From Actinoplanes subtropicus (GTDB lineage: Bacteria; Actinomycetota; Actinomycetes; Mycobacteriales; Micromonosporaceae), in the NCBI RefSeq assembly GCF_000721705.1, contig NZ_JOJL01000008.1, positions 337,704 to 401,703 on the forward strand: a DNA stretch of 64,000 nucleotides, given 5' to 3'. The notes under the pieces were generated by a model. That model was not told the origin of the DNA, made no database searches, and worked only from the letters and a program-made list of their open reading frames with translations. Positions 27,559-36,611 of the stretch are shown here, one piece after another; within the stretch, counting starts at the first letter, position 1; each line of letters starts with the position of its first letter. A program made the translations under genes and the position numbers.

Positions 27559-28024
27559 CGCCGAGCTGCCGTGGAGCCGCGCCGAGGCCGCGCTGTCCAC
27601 CCCGCCCAGCCCGGAGATCACGCACTTCCTCGGCACCTGCCGCCCGGACGGCACCCCGCACGCCGCCGGCATCGGCGCCCAGTGGCTGGCCGGCAATTTC
27701 TACTTCACCAGCAACCCGACCACCCGCAAGGCCCGTGACCTGGCCGTCAACCCGCGCTGCACGATCTCGGCGCGGCTGGACGGCATCGACCTCGTCCTCG
27801 AGGGCACCGCGGCCAAGGTCACCGACGTCGAGACGCTGGAGCGGGTCGCCGCCGGCTACCGAGACGGCGGCTGGCCGTGCCAGGTCGAGGGCGAGGCGCT
27901 CACCGCGCCGTTCAGCGCGCCCAGCGCCGGTCCGCCGCCGTGGGAGGTCTACCGCCTCACCGCGCACACCGTGGTGGGCGTCGCGACGCGCGAGCCCTAC
28001 GGCGCTACCCGCTGGACGTTCTAG
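27515..28024 (+). CDS. Pyridoxamine 5'-phosphate oxidase-family flavoprotein
   Basis: A 169-aa protein of the FMN/F420-binding split-barrel family ([23 protein letters not shown], then [14 protein letters not shown] and a conserved ARLDG strand). Members reduce or oxidise small molecules, often with F420 in actinobacteria; the substrate here is unknown. It begins inside the end of the sigma factor gene, so the two are translationally linked. It overlaps the convergent RNase Z gene by 20 bp. Confidence 0.9.
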   Translation: MSEPRETTNLDRYGDAELPWSRAEAALSTPPSPEITHFLGTCRPDGTPHAAGIGAQWLAGNFYFTSNPTTRKARDLAVNPRCTISARLDGIDLVLEGTAAKVTDVETLERVAAGYRDGGWPCQVEGEALTAPFSAPSAGPPPWEVYRLTAHTVVGVATREPYGATRWTF

Positions 28025-28913
28025 CCGGGAACGGCACCCGCATCAGGTCCTCGGCCAGCACGATCTCGCCGGCGAACTCCGGGCGGGCTTCGTCGAGGAA
28101 CCGCGAGGCGTCCTGGTAACGCTGGGAGAAATGCGACAAAACCAGCTTGCGTACGCCGGACTCGCGCGCCACCGCGGCGGCCTGAGCGGCGGTCAGGTGA
28201 CCCACCATCTCGGCCATCGACTTGTCCTCGTTCAGGAAGGTCGACTCGATCACCAGCAGATCCACCCCCTCGGCCAGGGCGTAGACGTTGTCGCAGAGCC
28301 CGGTGTCCATCACGAACGCGAAGCTCTGGCCCGGGCGGACCACGCTGACCTGGTCGAGCGTGACGTCGCCGAGGCGGCCCGCGCGCTGCAACTCGCCGAC
28401 CGCCGGGCCGCTGATGTCGTGCCGGGCCAGCAGCGCCGGGACCATCCGGCGGCCGTCCGGTTCGGTGAGGCGATACCCGTAGGTGGGCAGGGAATGCCAT
28501 AGCGGCAGTGCGGTGAGGCGCCCCGCCGGGGTCTCCGCCGCGAAGGCCGCGCCCGCCACCGGCGCGGGCACGATGTCGGCGTTGTCCCAGTAGCTGGTGG
28601 CGTGCCGCAGGCGGTCGTAGTACTCCTGGCCCTGCGCCGGGTAGTGGACCGTGACCGGGTGCGGCACCTTGTCCAGCGAGATGCGCTGCAGGACGCCGGG
28701 CAGGCCGAGGCTGTGGTCGCCGTGGAAGTGCGTGATGCAGATCCGGGTGATCGGGGAGACCGCGAGGCCGGCCATCAGCATCTGGCGCTGGGTGCCCTCG
28801 CCCGGGTCGAAGAGGATCACCTCGTCGTCGAAGCGCAGCAGATAGCCGTTGTGGTTGCGATGCCTCGTGGGCACCTGGCTCGCGGTACCGAGCACGGCCA
28901 ACTCGCGCGTCAC
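28005..28913 (-). CDS. rnz: Ribonuclease Z (tRNA 3' endonuclease)
   Basis: A 302-aa metallo-beta-lactamase-fold enzyme that removes tRNA 3' trailers. The zinc motif [13 protein letters not shown] (His62, His64, Asp66, His67) and the later FVMDTG and VLSHFSQRY motifs are all present. N-terminus [16 protein letters not shown] is the family start. The GTG at 28913 (GGAG about 12 nt upstream) was chosen because the longer frame to 29072 adds unrelated sequence. Its 3' end overlaps the PPOX gene. Confidence 0.94.
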   Translation of the reverse strand: MTRELAVLGTASQVPTRHRNHNGYLLRFDDEVILFDPGEGTQRQMLMAGLAVSPITRICITHFHGDHSLGLPGVLQRISLDKVPHPVTVHYPAQGQEYYDRLRHATSYWDNADIVPAPVAGAAFAAETPAGRLTALPLWHSLPTYGYRLTEPDGRRMVPALLARHDISGPAVGELQRAGRLGDVTLDQVSVVRPGQSFAFVMDTGLCDNVYALAEGVDLLVIESTFLNEDKSMAEMVGHLTAAQAAAVARESGVRKLVLSHFSQRYQDASRFLDEARPEFAGEIVLAEDLMRVPFPARTSSG

Positions 28914-29212
28914 AACTGAGCTTCTCCAGAAATGGGCTCCAGGTACGGGTCGACCCCCGGGGTCTTCCACGCACACGCGTGGTCCGGTCGGACAAGGCCG
29001 GATCCCCGGGGGTCGGGTGGCTGCCTGAGTTTCGCCGGACCGCTGCCACACGGTCTCGACGCTTTTCGTCAAACAGAACGAAGCTGTCGAGGACAGCGGC
29101 TAGCGGACAGCCACCTCACGAGTCCCGTTGGTATACAACTTCGGACCACCTCCCTTCACGTGTACGGCCACGTTATCGAGAGCGCCCCGAGCGCGCCAAC
29201 GTTTTTAAATCA
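28914..29212. other. Intergenic region, no gene seen
   Basis: About 300 bp between the start of RNase Z and the 3' end of the PPK2 gene on the same strand. It carries an AT-rich patch near 29205-29220 (TTTTTAAATCAC) and TATACAAC near 29132 that could belong to the RNase Z promoter. I see no coding frame with good evidence. Confidence 0.5.
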
Positions 29213-30133
29213 CTACAGGCGCGGGAATACGCGCGGTGACATTTCGGTGCCCTCGACGGCGAGCGACGCCGGGCCGACGATCAGCGGGTCGGGGCGGCCG
29301 ACCACCTCGTCGTCCTTGTTCTCGTAGTCGAAGCGGCTCAGCACGTGCCGCATCGCCTCCAGCCGGGCCCGCTTCTTGTCGTTGCTCTTCACGACCGTCC
29401 ACGGCGCGTCCGCGGTGTCGGTGTAGAAGAACATCGCCTCCTTGGCCTCGGTGTAGTCGCCCCATTTGTCCAGCGAGGCCAGGTCCATCGGGGAGAGCTT
29501 CCACTGTCGGACCGGGTCGACCTGCCGGATCGCGAAGCGGGTGCGCTGCTCACCCTGGGTCACCGAGAACCAGAACTTGACCAGGTGTACGCCGGAGCGG
29601 ACCAGCATCCGCTCGAGCTCCGGGGTCTGCCGCATGAACTCGAGATACTCCGCGCGGGTGCAGAAGCCCATCACCCGCTCGACGCCGGCCCGGTTGTACC
29701 AGGACCGGTCGAACAGCACGATCTCGCCGGCCGCCGGCAGGTGCGCGATGTAGCGCTGGTAGTACCACTGGGTGCTCTCGCGCTCGCTCGGCTTCTCCAG
29801 CGCCACCACCGAGGCGCCGCGCGGGTTCAGGTGCTCCATGAACCGCTTGATCGTGCCGCCCTTGCCGGCCGCGTCCCGCCCCTCGAAGAGCACGACCATG
29901 CGCTCGCCGGTGCTCTTGCACCAGTTCTGCAGCTTCAGCAGCTCGATCTGGAGCAGGCGTTTGTCGTGGTCGTACTGCTGGCGGGTCATCCGCTCGTCGT
30001 ACGGGTAATCCTCGCGCCACGTATCGACGGGGGTGCCGTCCGCGTTGAGCAGCACCGGGTCGTCATCGTCGTCGTCGGCGACCCGATAGCCGCCCAGCGC
30101 CGTGATCGGCCCGGTGTAGGGCTCGGTCGTCAT
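29213..30133 (-). CDS. ppk2: Polyphosphate kinase 2
   Basis: A 306-aa PPK2-family kinase transferring phosphate between polyphosphate and nucleotides. Walker A FEGRDAAGKGGT (Lys91), the lid/Walker B segment LFDRSWYNRAGVE, and the family tail FFYTDTADAPWTVVKSNDKK are intact. An acidic DDDDDD stretch lies near residue 20. The ATG at 30133 follows GAGAAGGAC; an ATG at 30163 lacks a site (the AGGAGG next to it lies on the other strand). Confidence 0.95.
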   Translation of the reverse strand: MTTEPYTGPITALGGYRVADDDDDDPVLLNADGTPVDTWREDYPYDERMTRQQYDHDKRLLQIELLKLQNWCKSTGERMVVLFEGRDAAGKGGTIKRFMEHLNPRGASVVALEKPSERESTQWYYQRYIAHLPAAGEIVLFDRSWYNRAGVERVMGFCTRAEYLEFMRQTPELERMLVRSGVHLVKFWFSVTQGEQRTRFAIRQVDPVRQWKLSPMDLASLDKWGDYTEAKEAMFFYTDTADAPWTVVKSNDKKRARLEAMRHVLSRFDYENKDDEVVGRPDPLIVGPASLAVEGTEMSPRVFPRL

Positions 30134-30192
30134 GTCCTTCTCGTACTCCGCCTCCGCCTGCATAGGAGGTTTCTACCCCGTGCAGATGAACC

Positions 30193-31617
30193 TCAGCCCA
30201 GCCAGCGGCGAAGCTTCTTCTTTCGCGAAGCTTCCACCACAACGGGCAGCCCGGCGTACGTGTCCTTGCCGACCTGCTCCTGCCGCGCCCAGAGCACGCC
30301 GAACCAGAAGCTGTCCGGCCCGAGCTCGTGCAGCAGCTCCCGGGCGACCACCGAATCCTGGTGCGCGCCGAGCACGTCCTGCAGGTCGGTCAGAGCGTTG
30401 ACCAGGGCCTTCCCGCTCTTGCCCGCGCCCGGGGCGAAAACTTCAACGGCATAACGAGCCTTCTTGTACGCCTTCCGCGCGTCATGCAGCTCCGCGTCGA
30501 CCCCGTCGGCGAACGCGGTGTCGAGCAGCGCGTCGGCCTTGTGGAGGCTCTTGCGGGCCCGGCCCCGGGCGTCCGGCTCGCCCTTGCCCGGCAGCGCGGC
30601 CAGCTTGTCGACCCGGTCGAGCAGCTTCAGGTAGCGCTCGCTCTCCAGCGCCTTGCCGAGCGCGGCCTGGCCCTCCCGGATCTGGTAGTCGAGGTGCTCG
30701 CGGACCCGGCCGGCGGCGTCGGCGAACTCGGGGCCGGCCTGCTCCACCTCGGCGAGCAGCTTGCCCTTCTGCACCTGGCCGTCGCGCACCTGGCCGAGCA
30801 GGTCGGCGAGCCACTTCAGCTCGTCGCCGACCTCCTCGAAGCCGGGGAACGAGCGCTTGAAGGTCTTCAGGGTGCTGCGCAGCCGCCGGGTGGCCACGCG
30901 CATCTTGTGTACGGCCTCCGGATCGCTCTGGCGAACACCGGGGTCGAATGCGGTGAGGGCGTCACGCTGTTCTCGCGCGTACACAAAGACGGGGTTTTTG
31001 GTCGGTTTTTCCCGGGGGAGGGCGGAGAGGCGGCCGTTGAGGGCGCGGGCGACCTTGGAGGGGCCGGCGGCCGGGACAGCGCCGGCGCTGAGCAGGCGGC
31101 GCTCGACCGCCTCCAGCAGGCCCGGGTCGCCGTCGACCAGCTCGACCTCGACCTCCTGCCAGCGCTGCGTCTGGCCGCCCGACTCGGCGATCACCGAATC
31201 CTGCGCGACCAGCGCGAGCGTGTGCCCCTTCGCGTCCCGCAGCGGCGTCTCCACCCGGTGCGTGCGCAGGCGGGCGACCGGCTTGAGCGCCCGGCGCCGG
31301 ATGATCGCCCGAACCTGCCCCGTCAGCTCGGCCGGCACCTTGTCGCCGGCACCGTTCAGCGGAAGGCGGTGCTCGGTGCGGCTGCCACCGCTGGCCGGGG
31401 TCTTCAGATGCCAGCCGGCGTCGTCACCGCCCGAGCGCCGGCGCAGCGTCCGGCGGTTCCGCATCAGGGTCAGCTCGTCGGTGTCGAAGTACGTGGCATC
31501 CAGGTCATGGGTCTTGGCCTCGGCGGCGGCACGGATGCCCGCCGTGCCCGCCAGCGCGGGCAGCACGAAGCCCTCCGGGACGTCGTATTTACGCTCGGTT
31601 TCGCTGGCGATCTCCAT
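30193..31617 (-). CDS. CYTH and CHAD domain protein
   Basis: A 474-aa protein with an N-terminal CYTH domain (about 1-200; starts MEIASETERKYDV, then basic and acidic strands such as RRRSGGDDAGWHLK and EVEVELVDGDP) and a C-terminal CHAD domain (about 215-470; VHKMRVATRRLRSTLKTF and a second HDARKAYKKARYAVEVF). CYTH domains bind triphosphates and CHAD domains bind polyphosphate. The PPK2 gene just downstream on the same strand fits a polyphosphate theme. Start ATG at 31617, no good ribosome-binding site. Confidence 0.93.
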   Translation of the reverse strand: MEIASETERKYDVPEGFVLPALAGTAGIRAAAEAKTHDLDATYFDTDELTLMRNRRTLRRRSGGDDAGWHLKTPASGGSRTEHRLPLNGAGDKVPAELTGQVRAIIRRRALKPVARLRTHRVETPLRDAKGHTLALVAQDSVIAESGGQTQRWQEVEVELVDGDPGLLEAVERRLLSAGAVPAAGPSKVARALNGRLSALPREKPTKNPVFVYAREQRDALTAFDPGVRQSDPEAVHKMRVATRRLRSTLKTFKRSFPGFEEVGDELKWLADLLGQVRDGQVQKGKLLAEVEQAGPEFADAAGRVREHLDYQIREGQAALGKALESERYLKLLDRVDKLAALPGKGEPDARGRARKSLHKADALLDTAFADGVDAELHDARKAYKKARYAVEVFAPGAGKSGKALVNALTDLQDVLGAHQDSVVARELLHELGPDSFWFGVLWARQEQVGKDTYAGLPVVVEASRKKKLRRWLG

Positions 31618-31736
31618 CTGTTCATGTTGCCCGATCGGAGGCCGCCGACACAGGCCAAACGATTGGCAGGTTGTGCACAGCCCAGTCTCAGCTTCTCCTG
31701 GCACCGTTGAGGGCCGGTCTCGCAGGAGGTGTTTCC

Positions 31737-31901
31737 ATGGAGAAGCCCGAAACGAAGCGGGTCTCGCTCGCCGGGCTTGGCCTGCTCAGCGCGGGAGCGG
31801 TGCTCGGCATCGCGCTCGCGACCCCGGCCTCGGCCGCCTCGGCGGACAGCCCGCGCCCGCCGAAACCCCCCGCCTCGCCGGTCGTCGGGAAAGACGCCTA
31901 G
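31737..31901 (+). CDS. Small secreted or membrane peptide
   Basis: A 54-aa protein with a hydrophobic segment (about 10-30: SLAGLGLLSAGAVLGIALA), a possible signal peptidase site after PASAA, and a Pro-rich tail (PRPPKPPASP). GCAGGAGG precedes the ATG at the right spacing, the best evidence that it is real. Function unknown. Confidence 0.6.
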   Translation: MEKPETKRVSLAGLGLLSAGAVLGIALATPASAASADSPRPPKPPASPVVGKDA

Positions 31902-31913
31902 CGACAGGTCCGG

Positions 31914-32234
31914 CTAGCGGTAGGTTCCGCGGCTGCGCAGGTAGAGCGCCCGCGAGTAGTTGGCGGTGGCCGCGCCGAAATACATGGTCGCCAGCCCGAC
32001 GTGGAAGCTGTTGTCGGTCAGCGCGTTCTTCGAATTGGCCGACTCCGCCCACCGGATCTCCGCATCCGAGGCACTGATCCCGCGGCGCTCACAGCGCAGC
32101 CGGTTCATCTCCTTGCCGAGCTTCCAGGTCTCGAGCGCGGCCTCGGCCTGGCGCATCATCGTGCGCGCCTGATCGGAGAGCGACTCGGCGAGAGCCCAGG
32201 CGGCCCGCTCCTCCTCGCTGTTGAAGGCTGACAT
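31914..32234 (-). CDS. Small helical protein, unknown
   Basis: A 106-aa protein starting MSAFNSEEERAAWALAES behind a strong GGGAGGTG site. It looks largely alpha-helical, with a Tyr/Gly/Ala patch (LATMYFGAATANYSRALYL) near the C-terminus. No family recognised. Codon use is typical of the region. Confidence 0.65.
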   Translation of the reverse strand: MSAFNSEEERAAWALAESLSDQARTMMRQAEAALETWKLGKEMNRLRCERRGISASDAEIRWAESANSKNALTDNSFHVGLATMYFGAATANYSRALYLRSRGTYR

Positions 32235-32326
32235 GCTGCACCTCCCGGCTGGCATCGCGTCAATCCCAGTGTGCGGATCATGTCGGCCCATGTCGATCTT
32301 TTTCCACCCCAGGCGTGAAATACGGC

Positions 32327-32536
32327 CTATTCCACCGCTAACTGTTTGCGCCTGTCGTCGAACCGTCCGCGCATCGCCGCCAGGTCGGCCAGCGACCGGT
32401 CGTAGAGGTCGAAATCGGCGTCTGTAATGCGCCGGATGCCGTGGGCGCTCACGGCATAGCCGCCCGCGAGTGCGAAGCCGTAGACGCCGGCCGCTTGGAG
32501 CGCTACTCGGGCGATCTCGGCGTGGCGCGGTTCCAT
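32327..32536 (-). pseudogene. AbiEii/AbiGii-like nucleotidyltransferase remnant with internal deletion
   Basis: A 69-residue frame that keeps only the two ends of an AbiEii-like protein: the N-terminus through GFALAGGYAVSAHGI (the nucleotide-binding entry), then directly the C-terminal segment ITDADFDLYDRSLADLAAMR. The catalytic Asp pair and middle domains (roughly 140 residues in full-length relatives, from recall) are missing. Its ATG overlaps the stop of the upstream gene (TGATG), so the original operon order is preserved. It cannot be active as a nucleotidyltransferase. Confidence 0.75.
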
Positions 32537-32883
32537 CAAGCCGCCGAGTGGCTGCGGCGAGCGGCCAGTTCGGGGAAGCGGTCCTCCCATTGCTCGCGAA
32601 CGGCGAGCGGAAGCCACATATCGGCCCAGAGTTCGACCAGCGTGGCGCGGTCGAGGTAGGCGGTTAGATCGGTGGGCGCCGCCGCCTCGTTGATCACCGA
32701 GCGGTACATGTCCACGATGCGGCCGGGCTGATCCAGGTCATATCGCGGGTTACCGGACCGCTTGAGGTGTCCCGGCAGAGTGACGACGCCCGACACGGGG
32801 CCCGACAGAAGATCGAGGCGGTCGGGCACGACGACGGGTTTCGCATAGCCACGTCGCCGCGGCGGCGTCCGATCCGTGGTCAT
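32536..32883 (-). CDS. Partner gene of AbiEii-like remnant (antitoxin-like)
   Basis: A 115-aa protein (MTTDRTPPRRRGYAKPVVV, then VSGVVTLPGHLKRSGNPRYDL and a conserved-looking VNEAAAPTDLTAYLDRATL-type helix). I recall this type directly upstream of AbiEii-like genes in actinomycetes, so it may be an antitoxin-like partner, but that is inference. The ATG at 32883 follows GAAAGGGC. Stop and next start overlap as TGATG. Its downstream partner is deleted, so it is now an orphan. Confidence 0.65.
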   Translation of the reverse strand: MTTDRTPPRRRGYAKPVVVPDRLDLLSGPVSGVVTLPGHLKRSGNPRYDLDQPGRIVDMYRSVINEAAAPTDLTAYLDRATLVELWADMWLPLAVREQWEDRFPELAARRSHSAA

Positions 32884-32907
32884 CGTGCCCTTTCACCGCC
32901 GCTGACC

Positions 32908-33570
32908 TTACTCGGCGACGCGGGCGACGCCGACCGGACAGGTCAGGCCGTTCGGGCCGTGGTTGCAGTAGCCGTACGGGTTCTTCGAGTCCGACAGGTA
33001 CTGCTGGTGGTAGTCCTCCGCGTAGAAGAACTGGGTCAGGGGCTTGATCTCGGTGGTGATCTCGCCGTGGCGGGCCTTGGTGACCACCGGCTGGAAGGCC
33101 TCGCGGGACGCGTTGGCGATGCTCAGCTGCTCGTCGGTGGTGGTGTAGATCGCCGAGCGGTACTGGGTGCCCACATCGTTGCCCTGGCGCATGCCCTGGG
33201 TCGGGTCGTGGTTCTCCCAGAAGGCCTTCAGCAGGTCCGCGTACGCGATCTTCTTGGGGTCGTACACGACCTGGACCACCTCGGCGTGCCCGGTCGAGCC
33301 GGAGCAGGCCTCCTCGTACGTCGGGTTCCTGGTGAATCCGCCGGCGTAACCGGCGGCGGTCGAGTACACGCCCGGGAGGCGCCAGAAGATGCGCTCCGCT
33401 CCCCAGAAACAGCCCATGCCGAAGACCGCGACCTCGAGCCCGTCGGGCCACGGGCCCCTCATCGGGGTGCCGAGGACGACGTGCTTGTCGGCGACCGGCA
33501 TCTCCAGCGGGCGGCCGGGCAGAGCCTGGTCGGGGGTGGGCAGTTCGAGCTTCTTGTGCCGCAGGAACAC
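32908..33570 (-). CDS. msrA: Peptide methionine sulfoxide reductase A
   Basis: A 220-aa enzyme reducing the S-epimer of methionine sulfoxide in proteins. The GCFWG motif carries catalytic Cys54. C-terminal Cys residues ([10 protein letters not shown] and LTCPVG) can serve as resolving cysteines. Other family signatures: [18 protein letters not shown] and DYHQQYL. The GTG at 33570 ([11 protein letters not shown]) is the family-typical start; an ATG five codons earlier is possible. It runs in the same direction as the HIT gene, 48 bp away. Confidence 0.95.
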   Translation of the reverse strand: MFLRHKKLELPTPDQALPGRPLEMPVADKHVVLGTPMRGPWPDGLEVAVFGMGCFWGAERIFWRLPGVYSTAAGYAGGFTRNPTYEEACSGSTGHAEVVQVVYDPKKIAYADLLKAFWENHDPTQGMRQGNDVGTQYRSAIYTTTDEQLSIANASREAFQPVVTKARHGEITTEIKPLTQFFYAEDYHQQYLSDSKNPYGYCNHGPNGLTCPVGVARVAE

Positions 33571-33618
33571 GGTCACTCCCTTCATCCGGTTTCTGCAACG
33601 CCGGAGGTAAGGTCGCCC

Positions 33619-34032
33619 TTACCCGAGTTCGGAGGCGATTTTCGCGGCGTAGTCGGCGGCCTCGTCGTCGCTCGCATACCGGGTTCGCGGCCAGAAGAAG
33701 CCCTTCAGGCCATCCCCTTTTGTCCGCGGCACGACATGCGTATGCAAATGCGGCACCGATTGCGAAACGATATTGTTTATCGCGACAAAGGTGCCGGTTG
33801 ATCCCAGCGCCGCCGGCACCGCCGCGGCGACCCGCTGCACAAGTCCGAAATATCCTGGCAGATCGGCGGAGGGTAAATCGGGCAACGTCACCACGTGCTG
33901 CCGCGGAACGACCAGCACGTGCCCCTTGAACACCGGCCGCGTGTCGAGGAAGCCGACACCCGAAGGAACGTCGACGACCTTGAACGCGGGCACCGACCCC
34001 GCCACGATCGCACAGAACACGCAGTCCGCCAC
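33619..34032 (-). CDS. HIT-family protein (nucleotide hydrolase/transferase)
   Basis: A 137-aa protein with the histidine triad HLHTHVV (His95, 97, 99), the zinc-like CVFCAIV motif near the N-terminus and DTRPVFKGHVLVVPRQH. Members hydrolyse AMP-linked conjugates. The GTG at 34032 lies only 23 bp from the divergent metB ATG, and neither gene shows a ribosome-binding site, which points to leaderless mRNAs from one compact promoter. Confidence 0.92.
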   Translation of the reverse strand: MADCVFCAIVAGSVPAFKVVDVPSGVGFLDTRPVFKGHVLVVPRQHVVTLPDLPSADLPGYFGLVQRVAAAVPAALGSTGTFVAINNIVSQSVPHLHTHVVPRTKGDGLKGFFWPRTRYASDDEAADYAAKIASELG

Positions 34033-34042
34033 CAGCTGAGAC

Positions 34043-34048
34043 TAGCCT
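34043..34048 (+). promoter_or_regulatory. Putative -10 box of metB in the 23-bp divergent gap
   Basis: TAGCCT ends 7 nt before the metB ATG, inside the 23-bp gap to the divergent HIT GTG. The -35 of metB must then lie within the HIT coding sequence. Confidence 0.5.
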
Positions 34049-34055
34049 TGCGCGC

Positions 34056-35207
34056 ATGACGGCTAACAGCTACGGCTTCGACACCCTCGCCATCCACGCC
34101 GGTCAGGAACCGGACCCGCGGACCGGCGCGGTGGTGCCGCCGATCTACCAGACCAGCACCTACGCCCAGGATGCCGTCGGCGCGCCCCGGCTCGGTTACG
34201 AATACTCCCGCTCCGGCAACCCGACCCGCGACGCGCTGCAGGAGTGCCTGGCGGCGATCGAGGGTGGCCGCCGCGGCCTGGCCTTCGCGAGCGGCCTCGC
34301 GGCCGAGGACACGCTGCTGCGGGCCGTCTGCCGGCCCGGCGATCACGTGGTCATCCCGGGCGACGCGTACGGTGGCACCTTCCGTCTTTTCTCGAAGGTG
34401 GCCGAGAACTGGGGTCTGGACTGGACGGCCGTCCCGCTCGACGACCCGGACGAGGTGCGGGCCGCGTTCCGCCCCGGGCACACCCGGCTGATCTGGGCGG
34501 AGACCCCGACGAACCCGCTGCTCAACATCGCCGACATCGGGGCGCTGGGCGCGCTCGCCCACGAGTACGACGCGATGCTGGTCGTCGACAACACCTTCGC
34601 CTCGCCGTACCTGCAGCAGCCGATCGCGCTGGGCGCCGACGTCGTCGTGCACTCGACCACCAAGTACCTGGGTGGACATTCGGACGTGGTGGGCGGCGCG
34701 CTGGTCACCGCCACCGACGACCTGGGCGACATGCTGGCGTTCCACCAGAACGCGATGGGCGCGGTCAACGGGCCGTTCGACGCGTGGCTGACGCTGCGGG
34801 GCATCAAGACCCTCGGCGTACGCATGGATCGGCATTGCGACAACGCGGAGCGAATCGTCGGATATCTGAGCGAGCACCCCGCCGTGGCGAGCGTCCTCTA
34901 TCCGGGGCTGGAGTCGCACCCGGGACACGAGACGGCCGCCAAGCAGATGCGCCGGTTCGGTGGCATGGTCTCGTTCCGCGCGGCCGGCGGTCCCGACGCG
35001 GCGATCGAGATCTGCAACCGGGCGAAACTGTTCGTGCTGGCCGAGTCGCTCGGCGGAGTCGAATCGCTGATCGAGCACCCGGGACAGATGACACACCTGT
35101 CGGCTGCGGGCTCACCGCTTGAAGTCCCCGCCGATCTCGTGCGACTGTCTGTCGGCATCGAAAGCGTTGACGATCTGCTCGCCGACCTCGAGCAGGCACT
35201 CGGCTGA
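34056..35207 (+). CDS. metB: Cystathionine gamma-synthase/lyase family enzyme
   Basis: A 383-aa PLP enzyme of the Cys/Met metabolism family. Schiff-base Lys203 in VVHSTTKYLGGHSD, the PLP aspartate in LVVDNTFASPYLQQPI, SRSGNPT substrate motif and the C-terminal QMTHLSAAG. It makes cystathionine from O-acylhomoserine or cleaves it; sequence alone does not decide synthase from lyase. With cbs at 21 kb, both directions of transsulfuration may be covered. ATG at 34056, apparently leaderless. An amidase gene follows 24 bp downstream. Confidence 0.93.
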   Translation: MTANSYGFDTLAIHAGQEPDPRTGAVVPPIYQTSTYAQDAVGAPRLGYEYSRSGNPTRDALQECLAAIEGGRRGLAFASGLAAEDTLLRAVCRPGDHVVIPGDAYGGTFRLFSKVAENWGLDWTAVPLDDPDEVRAAFRPGHTRLIWAETPTNPLLNIADIGALGALAHEYDAMLVVDNTFASPYLQQPIALGADVVVHSTTKYLGGHSDVVGGALVTATDDLGDMLAFHQNAMGAVNGPFDAWLTLRGIKTLGVRMDRHCDNAERIVGYLSEHPAVASVLYPGLESHPGHETAAKQMRRFGGMVSFRAAGGPDAAIEICNRAKLFVLAESLGGVESLIEHPGQMTHLSAAGSPLEVPADLVRLSVGIESVDDLLADLEQALG

Positions 35208-35231
35208 CCCTTCACATACACGGAGCTTGGG

Positions 35232-36590
35232 ATGTCGGACGGCACTAGCTGGGTGGGCGCCACCGCGAAGCAGATCTCCCGGGCGGTACGGCGCGGGGAC
35301 GTGTCGGCCACCCAGGTCGTCGCCGACACGCTCGAGCAGATCGCGATCTCCGACCCGTCGCTGGACGCGTTCCGGGTGATCCGCGGCGGCGAGGCGATCA
35401 CCGAGGCGGAGAAGGTCGACGACCAGGAGGACCTGGCCAACCTTCCGCTCGCCGGGGTGCCGGTCGCGGTGAAGGAGAACACCGCCGTGGCCGGCCTGCC
35501 CACCTGGAACGGCTCGGCCGGGGCCCGCCTGCCGGTCGCCGAGGAGGACCACGAGGTGGTCCGCCGGCTGCGCGGGGCGGGCGCGATCGTGGTCGGGGTG
35601 ACCCGGATGCCCGAGATGGGGCTCTGGGGGGTCACCGACGACGAGGACGCGCCGACCCGCAACCCTTGGGACCGCGACCGTACGCCGGGCGGCTCCTCCG
35701 GCGGCTCGGCCGCGGCGGTGGCGGCCGGCCTGGTGCCGATCGCCCAGGGCAACGACGGTCTCGGCTCGATCCGCATCCCGGCGGCCTGCTGCGGGCTGGT
35801 CGGCCTGAAGCCGGGCCGCGGCGTGATCCCGGCCGAGCTGGGCACCAACGACTGGTTCGGCTTCGCCGAGAACGGGGTGCTCACCACCACGGTGGCCGAC
35901 GCGGCGCTGGGCTTCGCGGTGCTGGCCGGCCGCGATCCGGTGAAGCTGGTCGAACCCGGCAAGCTGCGGATCGGCGTCTCGACCAGGTCGCCGGTGGCGG
36001 GCGTACGCCTGGACGAGCCGAACCGCGGTGCGGTGGCCACGGCCGCGAAGCTGCTGACCCAGGCCGGCCACGACACGCTCAAGGCCGAGCCGCGCTATCC
36101 GACCGTGCTCGGCCTGCGGGTGCTGGCCACCTGGTTCGCCGCCGCCTACCGGGAGTCGCAGGGCCTGGACGTCAGCCGGCTCCAGCCGCGCACCCGGCAG
36201 CACATCCGGCTCGGCAAGTGGACCTCGCGGACCGGCCTGGTCAAGCAGGAGCACCGGGACGCCTGGCGGGAGATGTCGATCAAGTTCTTCGCCGACCGGA
36301 AGGTGGACGTGCTGCTCACCCCGGCACTGGCCGCCGCGCCGCCGCCGGCCGACCAGTACTCGCAGGGCTCGTGGCGGCACAACATGGCGGTGAGCATGCG
36401 GTACGCGCCGTACGCCGCGCCGTGGAACGTGGCCGGGCTGCCGGCGATCGTGGTGCCGGTCGGGTTGCGCCCGGACGGGCTGCCGCTGGCCGTGCAGATC
36501 GTCGGGCCGCCCGACTCCGAGCTGCTGCTTCTCTCGATCGCCGGGCAGCTGGAAGTGGCCAACCCCTGGCAGCGTCACGCCTTCGGGTGA
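35232..36590 (+). CDS. Amidase, amidase-signature family
   Basis: A 452-aa amidase. The Ser-cisSer-Lys triad reads as Lys81 (VAVKENT), Ser155 (GGSSGGSA) and Ser179 (GNDGLGSIRIPAACCG), spaced as in the family. It hydrolyses a carboxamide; the substrate is not evident. It lies 24 bp after metB and 21 bp before ilvA, so it is probably in one operon with them. Family length is typical; the ATG at 35232 follows GGAGCTTGGG. Confidence 0.93.
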   Translation: MSDGTSWVGATAKQISRAVRRGDVSATQVVADTLEQIAISDPSLDAFRVIRGGEAITEAEKVDDQEDLANLPLAGVPVAVKENTAVAGLPTWNGSAGARLPVAEEDHEVVRRLRGAGAIVVGVTRMPEMGLWGVTDDEDAPTRNPWDRDRTPGGSSGGSAAAVAAGLVPIAQGNDGLGSIRIPAACCGLVGLKPGRGVIPAELGTNDWFGFAENGVLTTTVADAALGFAVLAGRDPVKLVEPGKLRIGVSTRSPVAGVRLDEPNRGAVATAAKLLTQAGHDTLKAEPRYPTVLGLRVLATWFAAAYRESQGLDVSRLQPRTRQHIRLGKWTSRTGLVKQEHRDAWREMSIKFFADRKVDVLLTPALAAAPPPADQYSQGSWRHNMAVSMRYAPYAAPWNVAGLPAIVVPVGLRPDGLPLAVQIVGPPDSELLLLSIAGQLEVANPWQRHAFG

Positions 36591-36611
36591 TCAAGTGGCA
36601 CGATTTGACGC

